DNA of 64,000 nt, from the NCBI RefSeq assembly GCF_022163125.1, contig NZ_CP091881.1, positions 1,054,001 to 1,118,000 of the forward strand, in the 5' to 3' direction. Positions within the stretch are counted from its first letter, which is position 1. The number at the start of each line of letters is the position of its first letter. This DNA comes from Paenibacillus sp. HWE-109 (GTDB lineage Bacteria > Bacillota > Bacilli > Paenibacillales > NBRC-103111). Shown one piece after another: positions 35,201 to 43,103 of the stretch. Both the position numbers and the translations under genes were made by a program. The notes beneath the pieces are model-generated. The model was given only the letters and a program-made list of their open reading frames with translations, did not search any database and had not been told where the DNA came from.

Positions 35201-36582
35201 GAACAATTGTATTGGATAATGTGCGTTTGATTAAACGTAATGGTACCCCCACAGTGAATGATTATGTTCATATTCCGGCAGACCAATATTGGGAAACGCG
35301 AGGTACAACGTTAGAAGCAAGTGGGGAGGGCGCTAAAGACCTAACAGGAATGGCCCTAGGCAATTATACTGATTACAAAATCAGCATCGTGCAGCCAGGA
35401 CGCTATGTGCCATCAGTAAGGGTCTCAAGCGTCAAAGACGACTCCATATTGAACTTTACGGTTCTGGACGAATCCTTGCATGCAGTGAAAACGATCGCAG
35501 TTGCCGTTGGCAATACTGGGGGCAGGCATTCGTATAAAACGATCTATATCGAACAGTTTGATCTGCAAGCAGGAACCTATTACTTGCGCTTGGCAGGGCA
35601 GGATTATAGCACTGTATGGATCGACTTCTCTCGGGAAATGATTCAAAACGGGGATTTCAGCAATAATGATACAAGTGGATGGACACTGATGAAAAATTCA
35701 GCAGACGCTGGCGTGCAGTCCACCACAATTTCTGCTGCCAATGGAAAATTAAGCGTGGATATTGATGGACCTGGCGCGAACGAATACGATATCCAAGTTA
35801 AACAAACAGCAAATAAGGCGCTTGCGAACGGAAAGACGTATCGTTTCAGTTTTGATGCTTCAGCGTCAGTTTCGAGGGATATGAAAGGAATCGTACAGTT
35901 AAATGAGGCTCCATATACGCCTTATATGGATCAAACAGTTAGTTTAACTGGCAATAAGCAGCATTTCGAGAAAGTATTCACGATGACAGCCGATGATCCG
36001 GACGCAGTACCTCTCTTTAGTTTAGGCAAACTCGGCGATATTTCTGTCACTCATTCCGTTTATCTGGACAATGTTTCTCTGGTGCAGGTGATGTCACAAA
36101 AGGCGAATTTGATTCCCAATGGCGATTTTGCTTCGGGCTTATCGGGTTGGACAATATTCTCACAAGATAGTGGCCAGCTTGCCATCTCCAACGACAACGG
36201 TTCGTTAAGGGCTAATGTCGGAACTGTTGGGACAGAATCCTGGCAGCGCCAAGTTTACTATGAGGGAGTCGGTTATAAAAATGGCAACCAATACACGCTG
36301 TCATTCAAGGCGCATTCGACAACACCGCGTAAGATGAACATCAGTATCGGTTGGTCGGATGATGCCGCTCATAACTACGCATGGCATGGTTATGGCAGTA
36401 AAATCATTGATTTGGGTACGACCGATCAGACCTATACGTTTACCTTTATTGATGACAAGGATACTACGAATAAAGGTCGAGTGAGCTTCGAGCTTGGGAA
36501 TATTGCCGGAGGCAATGCCGGCGACTTAAGCGTATTTATCGACGACATTAGCTTAGTCAATGACGGCGCGATTACCCCTTGA
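32203..36582 (+). CDS. SLH-anchored GH16 beta-1,3-glucanase (laminarinase-like) with multiple CBMs
   Basis: 1459-aa cell-surface glucanase. Numbered from GTG 32203: signal peptide (to ~30), three SLH repeats at the N-terminus (~40-90, ~98-148, ~161-212), a repetitive beta-helix-like domain (~225-366), a Ser/Asn linker (~380-400), the GH16 domain (~402-660) with E520, D522 and E525 in GEIDMMELTG, two CBM4/9-type domains (~686-843, ~856-1013), a CBM6/discoidin-like domain (~1020-1144) and two more CBM4/9 domains (~1145-1296, ~1302-1455). GTG 32203 has AGGAGGAG 6-13 bases upstream; the frame continues up to 32116 but without a ribosome site. The organisation resembles Paenibacillus LamA, which degrades laminarin or curdlan such as in fungal walls. 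Confidence 0.93.
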   Translation: MYRKVCSTLLSISLVVPFFSSAAPVLAASVEEKPSSMAVNFEDMNGHWANLAVAKFAQAGIVTGYEDQEFHPDEPVTRAEFVTFLNRLFRYESDGPSSFTDVKPSDWYKEAVSKATNAGLIQGYPDGRFIPNERIQRQDAVLLLTRAFQISSSTNDSILRFHDAAEIDDYAKSAMSSLISEGYLTGDDGQKLQPKRAMTRAETVELLGRMIVWMSPDFGDTKTKEIKGNVIVNKPGTTLQDVKIDGNLYVSEGVGEGEVAFSNITVAGDTFINGGGTHSVIFNKSNLSHVVLNKKNNQVRFALNDNSSAEFVEVNHPSIIELSSGATVKELHIGESAYGSKIVNKGTIVHMKVGAAGVTVNDKPVSKGNDLNLPEDSGVKPGTPTSSSSNSSNSSNSSQENPWQLIWNDEFNGNTIDSSKWNVQDTGTVYNNELEYYSPNNASIEKDGNENVLVLEAKKEFHSGRDYTSGKLTSQMKGDWTYGKFEVRAKLPIQQGMWPAIWMMPTDELKQYGPWPGSGEIDMMELTGPVASDPANADVYPRKVQGTIHYGNPHEQQYNHYLLPQGQTFADDYHVFSVEWLPGKISWFVDGHKFHETSDWGSRGDGQEENYTYPAPFDRPFYMILNLAVGGDMPGNPKGDFKSDKMYIDYVRAYKYKDLDKLPDVTGKRPESSSLNLPQRDPMPDGNQIWNNKFDGGIDDNGVPHKWEFLKNVNGDGNVSIAQDPVKGNVAKVTVTNAGDQLYSIQLTQMPLMLEQGKAYKVTYDAKADAPRSIMSKVSQYQGSWTPYSGEVTAQLTDQWQSYEYSFNMKSKTDNNTRFEFNLGKNSTENVYLTNVRVVEIPWIPEPPKVRQPLSDGNLVFNGGFDQGSDRMAFWHITKAVGAAATASVSNDLVPSTYMMDRKLKVTAANGGTAPESVYLSQSGLVLSKGATYTLTFDAKADHNRSIAVGLDTGVSGGVTYTGGPTVNLTDAMTTYTKHFTVNDTQTDSTLKFLLGGGTGTIVLDNVRLIKRNGTPTVNDYVHIPADQYWETRGTTLEASGEGAKDLTGMALGNYTDYKISIVQPGRYVPSVRVSSVKDDSILNFTVLDESLHAVKTIAVAVGNTGGRHSYKTIYIEQFDLQAGTYYLRLAGQDYSTVWIDFSREMIQNGDFSNNDTSGWTLMKNSADAGVQSTTISAANGKLSVDIDGPGANEYDIQVKQTANKALANGKTYRFSFDASASVSRDMKGIVQLNEAPYTPYMDQTVSLTGNKQHFEKVFTMTADDPDAVPLFSLGKLGDISVTHSVYLDNVSLVQVMSQKANLIPNGDFASGLSGWTIFSQDSGQLAISNDNGSLRANVGTVGTESWQRQVYYEGVGYKNGNQYTLSFKAHSTTPRKMNISIGWSDDAAHNYAWHGYGSKIIDLGTTDQTYTFTFIDDKDTTNKGRVSFELGNIAGGNAGDLSVFIDDISLVNDGAITP

Positions 36583-36594
36583 TTTGTTAAAAGC

Positions 36595-36668
36595 GGGAGA
36601 GAGTATGAAAGGTTACGTGAATGCTTGTACTATATATTCGCGAACCCGGGGACTCTCCCCGTCTTTTT
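36595..36668 (+). terminator. Probable terminator with long loop
   Basis: GGGAGAGAGT (36595-36604) pairs with ACTCTCCC (36652-36659) across a long loop, followed by GTCTTTTT. Confidence 0.55.
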
Positions 36669-36788
36669 GTATCATAAAATCATTATTTCCGACACAATCC
36701 GATGCTAATTTTGTAGCGAATAACTCGTATATTGCTTTTTTGTTATCAATGCTGTCGATTTGTTATTTAAGGCTTATTCTCTCAAATT

Positions 36789-36815
36789 TATAATAAAGGA
36801 GTAACAACGGTACCG
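36789..36815 (+). promoter_or_regulatory. -10 box and palindrome before a sugar-transport operon
   Basis: TATAAT (36789-36794) with no good -35 box, followed by the palindrome CGGTACCG (36808-36815) close to the predicted start. A LacI-type repressor or CcpA-like factor could bind there. The flanking stretch 36669-36788 shows nothing else. Confidence 0.4.
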
Positions 36816-36849
36816 GTTACATACAACTACTTATTTAGGGGGACTATCA

Positions 36850-38217
36850 ATGCGTCTGCTTGGCAAAAAAGGATTAACTGTATTGACTACCTGTTCGATG
36901 GCACTCGTTTTCACGGCATGCGGCGGCAATACGGCAACGACTGACAGTAAACCAAAAGATAATCAAAGCTCCACTCCTGCGCAAACAGCAAAAGCAGAAA
37001 AACCGATCACGTTGAAACTGGCTACATGGGAACAGCCAACGAACATTGCGGCTTTGACGAAAGTCAACGAAAAGTTTCATGCGAAATATCCGAACATTAC
37101 AATTACGTTAGATACATCAAAACCGGATGCCGCATATCAAACTTTACTGCAAACCCGCTTAAACGCTAACGATGCGGATATCATAACGGATTTCGCGATC
37201 AACCCGAAAAAAGATTGGCATAAAGGCGCAGCCGTTCCTCCGCTGCAGCAATACATCGATGCCGGCTTGATTGAGGATTTGACGGGAAAACCGTACTTGA
37301 GTAATTACTTCCCGGAAGCTTTGAAAAATGCCACTACATACAAGGATAAAGTTTGGGGTGTCGATATCGGGACCGTTACTTACACAGGCGTATTTTACAA
37401 CAAGGAATTGTTTGAGAAAAATGGCTTAAAAGTACCGACAACTTGGCCTGAGATGATGGACGTCTCTAAGAAGCTTAAAGATAGCGGAGTTTCGCCGTTC
37501 ACACTCGCAGGCAAAGATGTGTGGCCGCTTGGAATGGTAGCTAATGGATTTATTCAGGCCATTGAGCCTAATGTTGAACAATTAGACAAGAAGTTATGGT
37601 CTGGTGAAACAAAGTTTACTGATCCGGTATTCTCGGAGATATTTACTAAATATCAACAAATGTTGAACTATACCGAGAAGGACTTTATGGGTATCGACTA
37701 TGCTTCGGTCGTCGGACGATTCGCAACGGGGAAAGCGGCTATGATGCCTGACGGGATTTGGAATTCAGGTGCCATCGAGAAAGCGAATCCGAATCTGAAA
37801 TTTGGATACTTCCCGATGCCAGCCAGCGATAAAGCGGAGAATAATAAAAATTTCTTCGGTAAATATGATATGTCTCTATTAGTCGCCGCAAAATCGGCTA
37901 ATAAAGATGCCGCATTAAAGTATCTCGAATTTATTTCTCAACCGGATATCTATAACGAATTTATTAATACAGTTGGTTTCTTGCCTACTCAGCCAAATGT
38001 CAAATTCACGAATCCGTTTATGCAGGAAGTTGCTCCGCTTGCAAGTAGTTTGAAGCTGGCCATGGATGTTATTTGGCAAGCACCGCAAGGAGCTGGCGAT
38101 TACACGGGCAGTCCGACACCTGTTCAGTTTCTGAAGCCGGCAGGCAAGGAAACTCCTGAAGAAATTATGCAAAAGATGCAAAAAGAGTGGGAAGTCGAAA
38201 TGAAAAACGCTAAATAA
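36850..38217 (+). CDS. Sugar ABC transporter substrate-binding lipoprotein (CUT1 type)
   Basis: 455-aa binding lipoprotein. Signal MRLLGKKGLTVLTTCSMALVFTAC with lipobox FTAC, followed by a Thr/Ser/Lys-rich tether. SBP_bac_1 features include LKLATWEQPTNIAALTKVNEKF, VFYNKELFEKNGLKVPTTWPEMM, FATGKAAMMPDGIWNSGAIE and FGYFPMPAS. AGGGGG is 7 bases before the ATG. It heads an operon with two permeases and a GH1 beta-glucosidase, so a beta-gluco-oligosaccharide such as cellobiose or laminari/lichenan fragments is the likely cargo (inference from the enzyme). Confidence 0.93.
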   Translation: MRLLGKKGLTVLTTCSMALVFTACGGNTATTDSKPKDNQSSTPAQTAKAEKPITLKLATWEQPTNIAALTKVNEKFHAKYPNITITLDTSKPDAAYQTLLQTRLNANDADIITDFAINPKKDWHKGAAVPPLQQYIDAGLIEDLTGKPYLSNYFPEALKNATTYKDKVWGVDIGTVTYTGVFYNKELFEKNGLKVPTTWPEMMDVSKKLKDSGVSPFTLAGKDVWPLGMVANGFIQAIEPNVEQLDKKLWSGETKFTDPVFSEIFTKYQQMLNYTEKDFMGIDYASVVGRFATGKAAMMPDGIWNSGAIEKANPNLKFGYFPMPASDKAENNKNFFGKYDMSLLVAAKSANKDAALKYLEFISQPDIYNEFINTVGFLPTQPNVKFTNPFMQEVAPLASSLKLAMDVIWQAPQGAGDYTGSPTPVQFLKPAGKETPEEIMQKMQKEWEVEMKNAK

Positions 38218-38233
38218 TTGAAGACAAACACTT

Positions 38234-38263
38234 GGGGGTAGTCCTGCTTGCGCGCCTACCTCC
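38234..38263 (+). other. Stem-loop between binding-protein and permease genes
   Basis: GGGGGTAG pairs with CTACCTCC (8 bp with one wobble), followed by ATTTTTC, so it may also terminate part of the transcripts after the binding-protein gene. Confidence 0.65.
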
Positions 38264-38291
38264 ATTTTTCACTAGATAGGAGTTGCTGGAG

Positions 38292-39197
38292 ATGTATCCA
38301 TTCGGTAAAAAGTGGCATAAATGGGCTCCTTACGGATTCCTGCTGCCGGCATTAATCATTTACATTGTATTTTCTTTTGGACCCTCAATGGCTAGCATTA
38401 TATACTCATTTACCGATATTTCGGGAGTTGTAGGAGTGAAGTGGCATTTTATCGGTCTCGATAATTACAAAGAATTTTTTCATTCAGGCAGAACGGCGGC
38501 TTATTTGGCTTCGGTCAAGAGAACTGTCATTTTTGCTTTTGCTGTCACGATCGTGCAGACAGCTATCGGGCTTCTTCTCGCTATCATTATTAATTCGAAA
38601 TTGAAAGGCCATTTGTTTTACAGATCGCTGATTTTTATGCCGGTCGTGTTGGGCGTAGCGGTCTTCGGATTGATTTGGTCGCTCATGTTTAATCCGATGG
38701 ATGGCCCGGTTCAGAAGCTGTGGGGGATATTCGGCAGCTCTTCAACTTTTTTGGGCTCCTATGATTTGGCGTTTTGGATCGTTATTTTTATACAGATATG
38801 GGGCTCGCTGGGGTATACGGTGGTCATCTTTCTTGCCGGCTTGCAGGCAATCCCGGGCGATCTTTATGAAGCAGGTCATATTGATGGCGCCAGAGCATGG
38901 CAATCGTTTGTTCATATCACATGGCCAATGCTCGCTTCAACAGCCACAGTAAATTTACTTTTGGCCATTATTGGATCGCTGCAAACATATGACGTAGTTT
39001 TTGTTCTGACTCAAGGCAATTTCAACACAAGTGTACTTGGTTATGAAATATATCGTGCCGCATTCGGAGGTACGCCGGGTGCTTTAGGACTTCGACAAGG
39101 ATTTGCTTCAGCGGTTGCTGTTATTCAATTCGGCATTGTCCTGGTCATAGCAGTAATAGCTCAATATTATTTACGGCGAAGAGAGGTGCAGTTGTAA
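38292..39197 (+). CDS. Sugar ABC transporter permease (MalF/UgpA type)
   Basis: 301-aa permease with spans beginning at WAPYGFLLPALIIYIVFSFGPSM and the EAA loop LYEAGHIDGARAWQSF followed by WPML; the usual Ala is Gly in EAG. ATG 38292 (AGGAG at 38278-38282) is chosen over the TTG at 38283. Its stop overlaps the start of the next permease by one base (TAATG). Confidence 0.92.
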   Translation: MYPFGKKWHKWAPYGFLLPALIIYIVFSFGPSMASIIYSFTDISGVVGVKWHFIGLDNYKEFFHSGRTAAYLASVKRTVIFAFAVTIVQTAIGLLLAIIINSKLKGHLFYRSLIFMPVVLGVAVFGLIWSLMFNPMDGPVQKLWGIFGSSSTFLGSYDLAFWIVIFIQIWGSLGYTVVIFLAGLQAIPGDLYEAGHIDGARAWQSFVHITWPMLASTATVNLLLAIIGSLQTYDVVFVLTQGNFNTSVLGYEIYRAAFGGTPGALGLRQGFASAVAVIQFGIVLVIAVIAQYYLRRREVQL

Positions 39198-40012
39198 TGA
39201 AGAACCATTTGGTGCCCAGACCTCTCGGCTATCTCATCATGCTGATCATGGTGATACTTTACCTGTATCCCCTTTTATATCTGTTTAATGTGTCCTTTAA
39301 GCCGGACGTTGAATTTATTGTGGATCCGGTAGGTATTGTCAAGCATTTTCAACCTGAAAATTATGTGAATGCATGGAAACAGGGGAATTTTAGCACGTAC
39401 ATTTGGAACAGTATACTTTACACCGGGGTAGCCGTCGGGGCGTCAGTTCTGATTTCCGCTCTAGCTGCTTTTCCTGTATCCCGCAGTTATATCAAATGGA
39501 GCAACTTTGTGTACGTTTTTTTTATGATCGCGATTTTTTTGCCGAACAATATGATTCCTCAGTGGAATTTGATCCATTGGTTAGGTTTGTATAATACCAG
39601 AGTCGGGTATATTTTGGTGAACACAGGGATTGGTCTTGGATTTATGCTCATGACGGGCTACATAAAGGCTGTCCCGAGAGAATTGGATGAAGCGGCCAGC
39701 ATCGACGGTTGCAGCTATTCCAGATATGTGATGACGATAATTATGCCCCTAATAAAACCCGTATTGGCGACAAGCGCGATTTTGCAGGCAATAGGGGTCT
39801 GGAACAACGTGATAGGGGCGACCATTTATCTTTCCGATAAGCAGCTATTTCCAATTGTACTGGGGTTATTCAAGTTCTACGGCCAATTCAGCAATCAATG
39901 GACTTTATTGGCTGCGGCACTTGTCATTGTGGCAAGTCCAATGATCATCCTGTATATTTTCTTGCAGCGGTATATTATTGAAGGCGCCATGACGGGAGCG
40001 GTTAAATCTTGA
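39197..40012 (+). CDS. Sugar ABC transporter permease (MalG type)
   Basis: 271-aa partner permease. First span LGYLIMLIMVILYLYPLLYLF, EAA loop LDEAASIDGCSYSRYV with MPLIKP, C-terminus YIIEGAMTGAVKS. Translationally coupled to the preceding gene by the TAATG overlap; the GH1 gene follows after 35 bp. It would complete a beta-glucoside importer lacking its own ATPase. Confidence 0.92.
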   Translation: MKNHLVPRPLGYLIMLIMVILYLYPLLYLFNVSFKPDVEFIVDPVGIVKHFQPENYVNAWKQGNFSTYIWNSILYTGVAVGASVLISALAAFPVSRSYIKWSNFVYVFFMIAIFLPNNMIPQWNLIHWLGLYNTRVGYILVNTGIGLGFMLMTGYIKAVPRELDEAASIDGCSYSRYVMTIIMPLIKPVLATSAILQAIGVWNNVIGATIYLSDKQLFPIVLGLFKFYGQFSNQWTLLAAALVIVASPMIILYIFLQRYIIEGAMTGAVKS

Positions 40013-40047
40013 AAATCATGATTGATACACAGAAAGGGGAATGATCA

Positions 40048-41391
40048 ATGACACAAATACGATTCCCGGAAGATTTTCATTGGGGAGCGGCGACTGCTGC
40101 TTATCAAATAGAAGGGGCCTTCAAGGATGACGGGCGAGGACCTTCTATATGGGACACATTTTCGCATACGCCTGGTAAAGTGAAGAATGGCGATAATGGC
40201 GATATCGCATGCGATAGCTACAATCGTTATAAAGAAGATATCGCACTTATGAAAGACTTGGGAATTACGATGTACCGGTTCTCAATTGCATGGCCCAGGA
40301 TATTTCCGAGCGGCACTGGAGAGATAAATTTGAAAGGCCTCGAATATTATTCCAATCTGGTTGATGAACTTTTAGCAGCTGGAATCGAACCTGTTTGTAC
40401 GTTATATCATTGGGATTTGCCGCAAACGTTGGAGGATCAGGGCGGATGGGAAAACAGAGATACAATTGATGCGTTTGTTGCCTATTCGGAAGTCATTTTT
40501 CGTAAATTTGCAGGGAGAATCAAGTATTGGATAACGCTAAACGAACCATGGTGCATTTCATTTCTCTCCAATTATATGGGTATTCATGCTCCTGGGAATC
40601 GGGACTTGCAGCTCGCCGTTACGATTTCACATCATCTCCTGATTGCTCATGGCCGAGCCGTGAAACGATTCAGGGAACTGGGGATCTCAGGACAAATAGG
40701 TATTGCTCCTAATGTGACCTGGTTGGAGCCGTATTCCAATCGCAAGGAAGATGCGGATGCATGCCGCAGAGGCGTCGCTTTCTTTTTGGAATGGTTTATG
40801 GATCCGGTTTTATTAGGAAAGTATCCGCAATTTATGCTCGATTGGTTTGCCACGAAGGGAGTCTCTCTGGAAATAAAGGAAGGCGATATGAAAGATATTC
40901 ACTATCCAATTGATTATGTGGGGATTAATTATTACACGGGCAACGTAGGCAGATATAAGCAGGACGAAGGCTTATTCGACTATGAGAATGTCGATACCGG
41001 ATATGTTAAAACAGATTTTGATTGGTTTATTTATCCCGATGGATTTTATAATGTGCTGTGCTATATTACGCAAAGGTATGGGAATATCCCGTTGCTAATC
41101 ACTGAAAATGGAGCTTGTTACAACAATGACGTAGAGGAAGGGCGCGTAAATGATACGAAGCGAATTCAATATTTAAAGCAGCATTTGATCCAACTGAATC
41201 GTTGTTTGGAGAGCGGTGTGAATCTGATCGGTTATCTCACCTGGTCATTGCTGGATAATTTTGAATGGGCAGAAGGATACGGCAAACGATTTGGACTCAT
41301 ACATGTCGATTTTCAAACGTTAGCCCGCACGCGAAAGAACAGTTTTTTCTGGTATAAGGAAGTAATTCGCAAAGGCGGATTTGATTTGTAG
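40048..41391 (+). CDS. GH1 beta-glucosidase
   Basis: 447-aa cytoplasmic GH1 enzyme. N-terminal signature FHWGAATAAYQIEGA, acid/base E166 in TLNEPW, nucleophile E353 in ITENG, and LTWSLLDNFEWAEGYGKRFG near the end. There are no features of a phospho-sugar specific enzyme and no PTS gene nearby; it is encoded behind an ABC transporter, so it should hydrolyse unphosphorylated cellobiose or short beta-glucans brought in by that transporter. AAGGGG lies 9 bases before the ATG. Length is normal for the family. A symmetrical terminator separates it from the convergent YesN. Confidence 0.95.
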   Translation: MTQIRFPEDFHWGAATAAYQIEGAFKDDGRGPSIWDTFSHTPGKVKNGDNGDIACDSYNRYKEDIALMKDLGITMYRFSIAWPRIFPSGTGEINLKGLEYYSNLVDELLAAGIEPVCTLYHWDLPQTLEDQGGWENRDTIDAFVAYSEVIFRKFAGRIKYWITLNEPWCISFLSNYMGIHAPGNRDLQLAVTISHHLLIAHGRAVKRFRELGISGQIGIAPNVTWLEPYSNRKEDADACRRGVAFFLEWFMDPVLLGKYPQFMLDWFATKGVSLEIKEGDMKDIHYPIDYVGINYYTGNVGRYKQDEGLFDYENVDTGYVKTDFDWFIYPDGFYNVLCYITQRYGNIPLLITENGACYNNDVEEGRVNDTKRIQYLKQHLIQLNRCLESGVNLIGYLTWSLLDNFEWAEGYGKRFGLIHVDFQTLARTRKNSFFWYKEVIRKGGFDL

Positions 41392-41452
41392 ATGTAGCTC
41401 TCCTATCAAATGCTGAAGAGCCCTGCAGCACAACTCACTAAATAATCATTAC

Positions 41453-41489
41453 AAAAACGCAGAGCGTCGTAACGAAGCTCCGCGTTTTT
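41453..41489. terminator. Bidirectional terminator between convergent genes
   Basis: AAAAACGC-A-GAGC pairs with GCTC-C-GCGTTTTT, giving a T tract on both strands. Confidence 0.85.
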
Positions 41490-41507
41490 GAATTTTTAAA
41501 AATCCCC

Positions 41508-43103
41508 TCAATTTGACCGTTCTCTGAATTCCTGGGGAGTCATATGACTGTACTCTTTGAACAGCTTAATAAAATAGTGTGCAGTCGAATAACCAAGCAT
41601 AGTTGAAATCTCATAAATTTTAAGCTGGCTGTTAGTCAGTAAGTGAGCAGCTTTTTCCATTTTGACTTGGAAAAAATAATCGCTGATGCTTTTTCCGGTT
41701 TCTGATTTGTAAATTTTAGAGAGATATACGGGATGTAGCTGTACATGATCTGCAATGGATTGAAGGGAGACATAACCGATATTACTATCTACAAAGTCAT
41801 GCACATCGTTAATAAGAATTGAACGCTGTTCTTGATGCCCCGAGTCAAAATATGCCCTTAATTGCACTATGAGTTCCATTGCCCAATCCTTCAGCATCTC
41901 GGGAGAGTGGAACTTTCTGCTTTCATTCATCGAGGGGGCGAGGATATCTCTGAGCAACTTATTATTTTTATGGGCAAAATAATAAAATGCTGTCTTTAAA
42001 TAATTTCTGGTCACCTCAATATGCTCCTGAGAGTGTTCTCCACTGCCTTTTAATTCATGAAAAACGGCATGAAGTTTTTCTTCAATGGCATCCCAGCGGT
42101 TCGCTTCGAACAAATGAAGAAAGGTTGGAGGTTCATAAAGCGATTGCATGATTTGGATGTCCTGATTCCCGATCTGTTGATCTACGGTCAAGAAGAGACC
42201 AGTATCATGTCCGATTCTCTGCCTGATCAAGGCAACTGCAGATTGATATAGTTCACGCACTTTGTATGGGAATATTCCCCATGACGTAGTTGCGACTGAA
42301 ACATCTCCTTTGAGGTACATGCTAACGTTTTTTTGCAGTTCAAAGGCAGTTTGAGTTAAAGAAAAAGAGCGGACGTCCGGTGATTTTGGCTTGAGAAGAA
42401 AGACTAAATATTCATGTACATCTTTACATGACCAAATATCGAACTGTTCATGAAACAACTCATTTGCAATATTGACAATAGCGTATTCGAACAGAGGTAT
42501 ACTGTTCATGTCTTGCCTCTGAAAGTAATCTTCAAGCCGCACGATCATAATCGCTACATGCTCGTCAATCATCGGAGACAGTTGGTATTTATGCATATGT
42601 TCTGAAAGTTGCTCTTTAGTGAATCGTCGTCCTTGAAGAGTTTCATTAAGAAGCCGGTCTCGCAGCAACGGCAAATGCTCACGAAACGTCTGCATCGTAT
42701 TCTGGAAGGAAGATAATGTCTCCCATTCACGCTGAATCTCAAGATGCAGTTGCTGAAGCACTTCGATCAATTGCTCATCCCCGATTGGCTTTAGCAAATA
42801 AGCGCTTGCTTGGTTCTCGATAGCTTTCTTGGCATATTCAAATTCTGCATAACCGGTAAGCAGCACACATTTGATATGCTTCCACCCGCTGCGAATTTCC
42901 TCGATCAGCTGCAGGCCGGACATTTCAGGCATGCTGATATCCGTTATGACGATATCAATAGGATTGTGCATAAGGATTTCTAACGCTTCTTGTCCTGAGT
43001 AGGCTTTATGGACTTGTTCAAACTGCAAATCCGCCCAAGGGATTGTGATAGACAAGTCATCTACAACATAAGGTTCGTCGTCAACGAGTAGTATTTGTAA
43101 CAT
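41508..43103 (-). CDS. YesN-family response regulator
   Basis: 531-aa receiver/AraC regulator on the minus strand. Receiver with VDDE, D55 in TDISMPEMSGLQLI, LLTGYAEFEYAKKAI and LLKPIG; C-terminal AraC domain (about 430-531) with LQSIADHVQLHPVYLSKIYKSETG and IYEISTMLGYSTAHYFIKLFKE. Its start lies inside the end of the kinase gene (23-base overlap), so translation is coupled. The pair is divergent from a binding-protein gene that has no permeases, which is its probable target or co-sensor. Confidence 0.93.
   Translation of the reverse strand: MLQILLVDDEPYVVDDLSITIPWADLQFEQVHKAYSGQEALEILMHNPIDIVITDISMPEMSGLQLIEEIRSGWKHIKCVLLTGYAEFEYAKKAIENQASAYLLKPIGDEQLIEVLQQLHLEIQREWETLSSFQNTMQTFREHLPLLRDRLLNETLQGRRFTKEQLSEHMHKYQLSPMIDEHVAIMIVRLEDYFQRQDMNSIPLFEYAIVNIANELFHEQFDIWSCKDVHEYLVFLLKPKSPDVRSFSLTQTAFELQKNVSMYLKGDVSVATTSWGIFPYKVRELYQSAVALIRQRIGHDTGLFLTVDQQIGNQDIQIMQSLYEPPTFLHLFEANRWDAIEEKLHAVFHELKGSGEHSQEHIEVTRNYLKTAFYYFAHKNNKLLRDILAPSMNESRKFHSPEMLKDWAMELIVQLRAYFDSGHQEQRSILINDVHDFVDSNIGYVSLQSIADHVQLHPVYLSKIYKSETGKSISDYFFQVKMEKAAHLLTNSQLKIYEISTMLGYSTAHYFIKLFKEYSHMTPQEFRERSN

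Noticed and set aside
36606..36793. Short frame starting ATGAAAGGTTACGTG after the SLH-GH16 gene
   Set aside because: It begins within the terminator hairpin, has low-complexity composition and resembles no protein.
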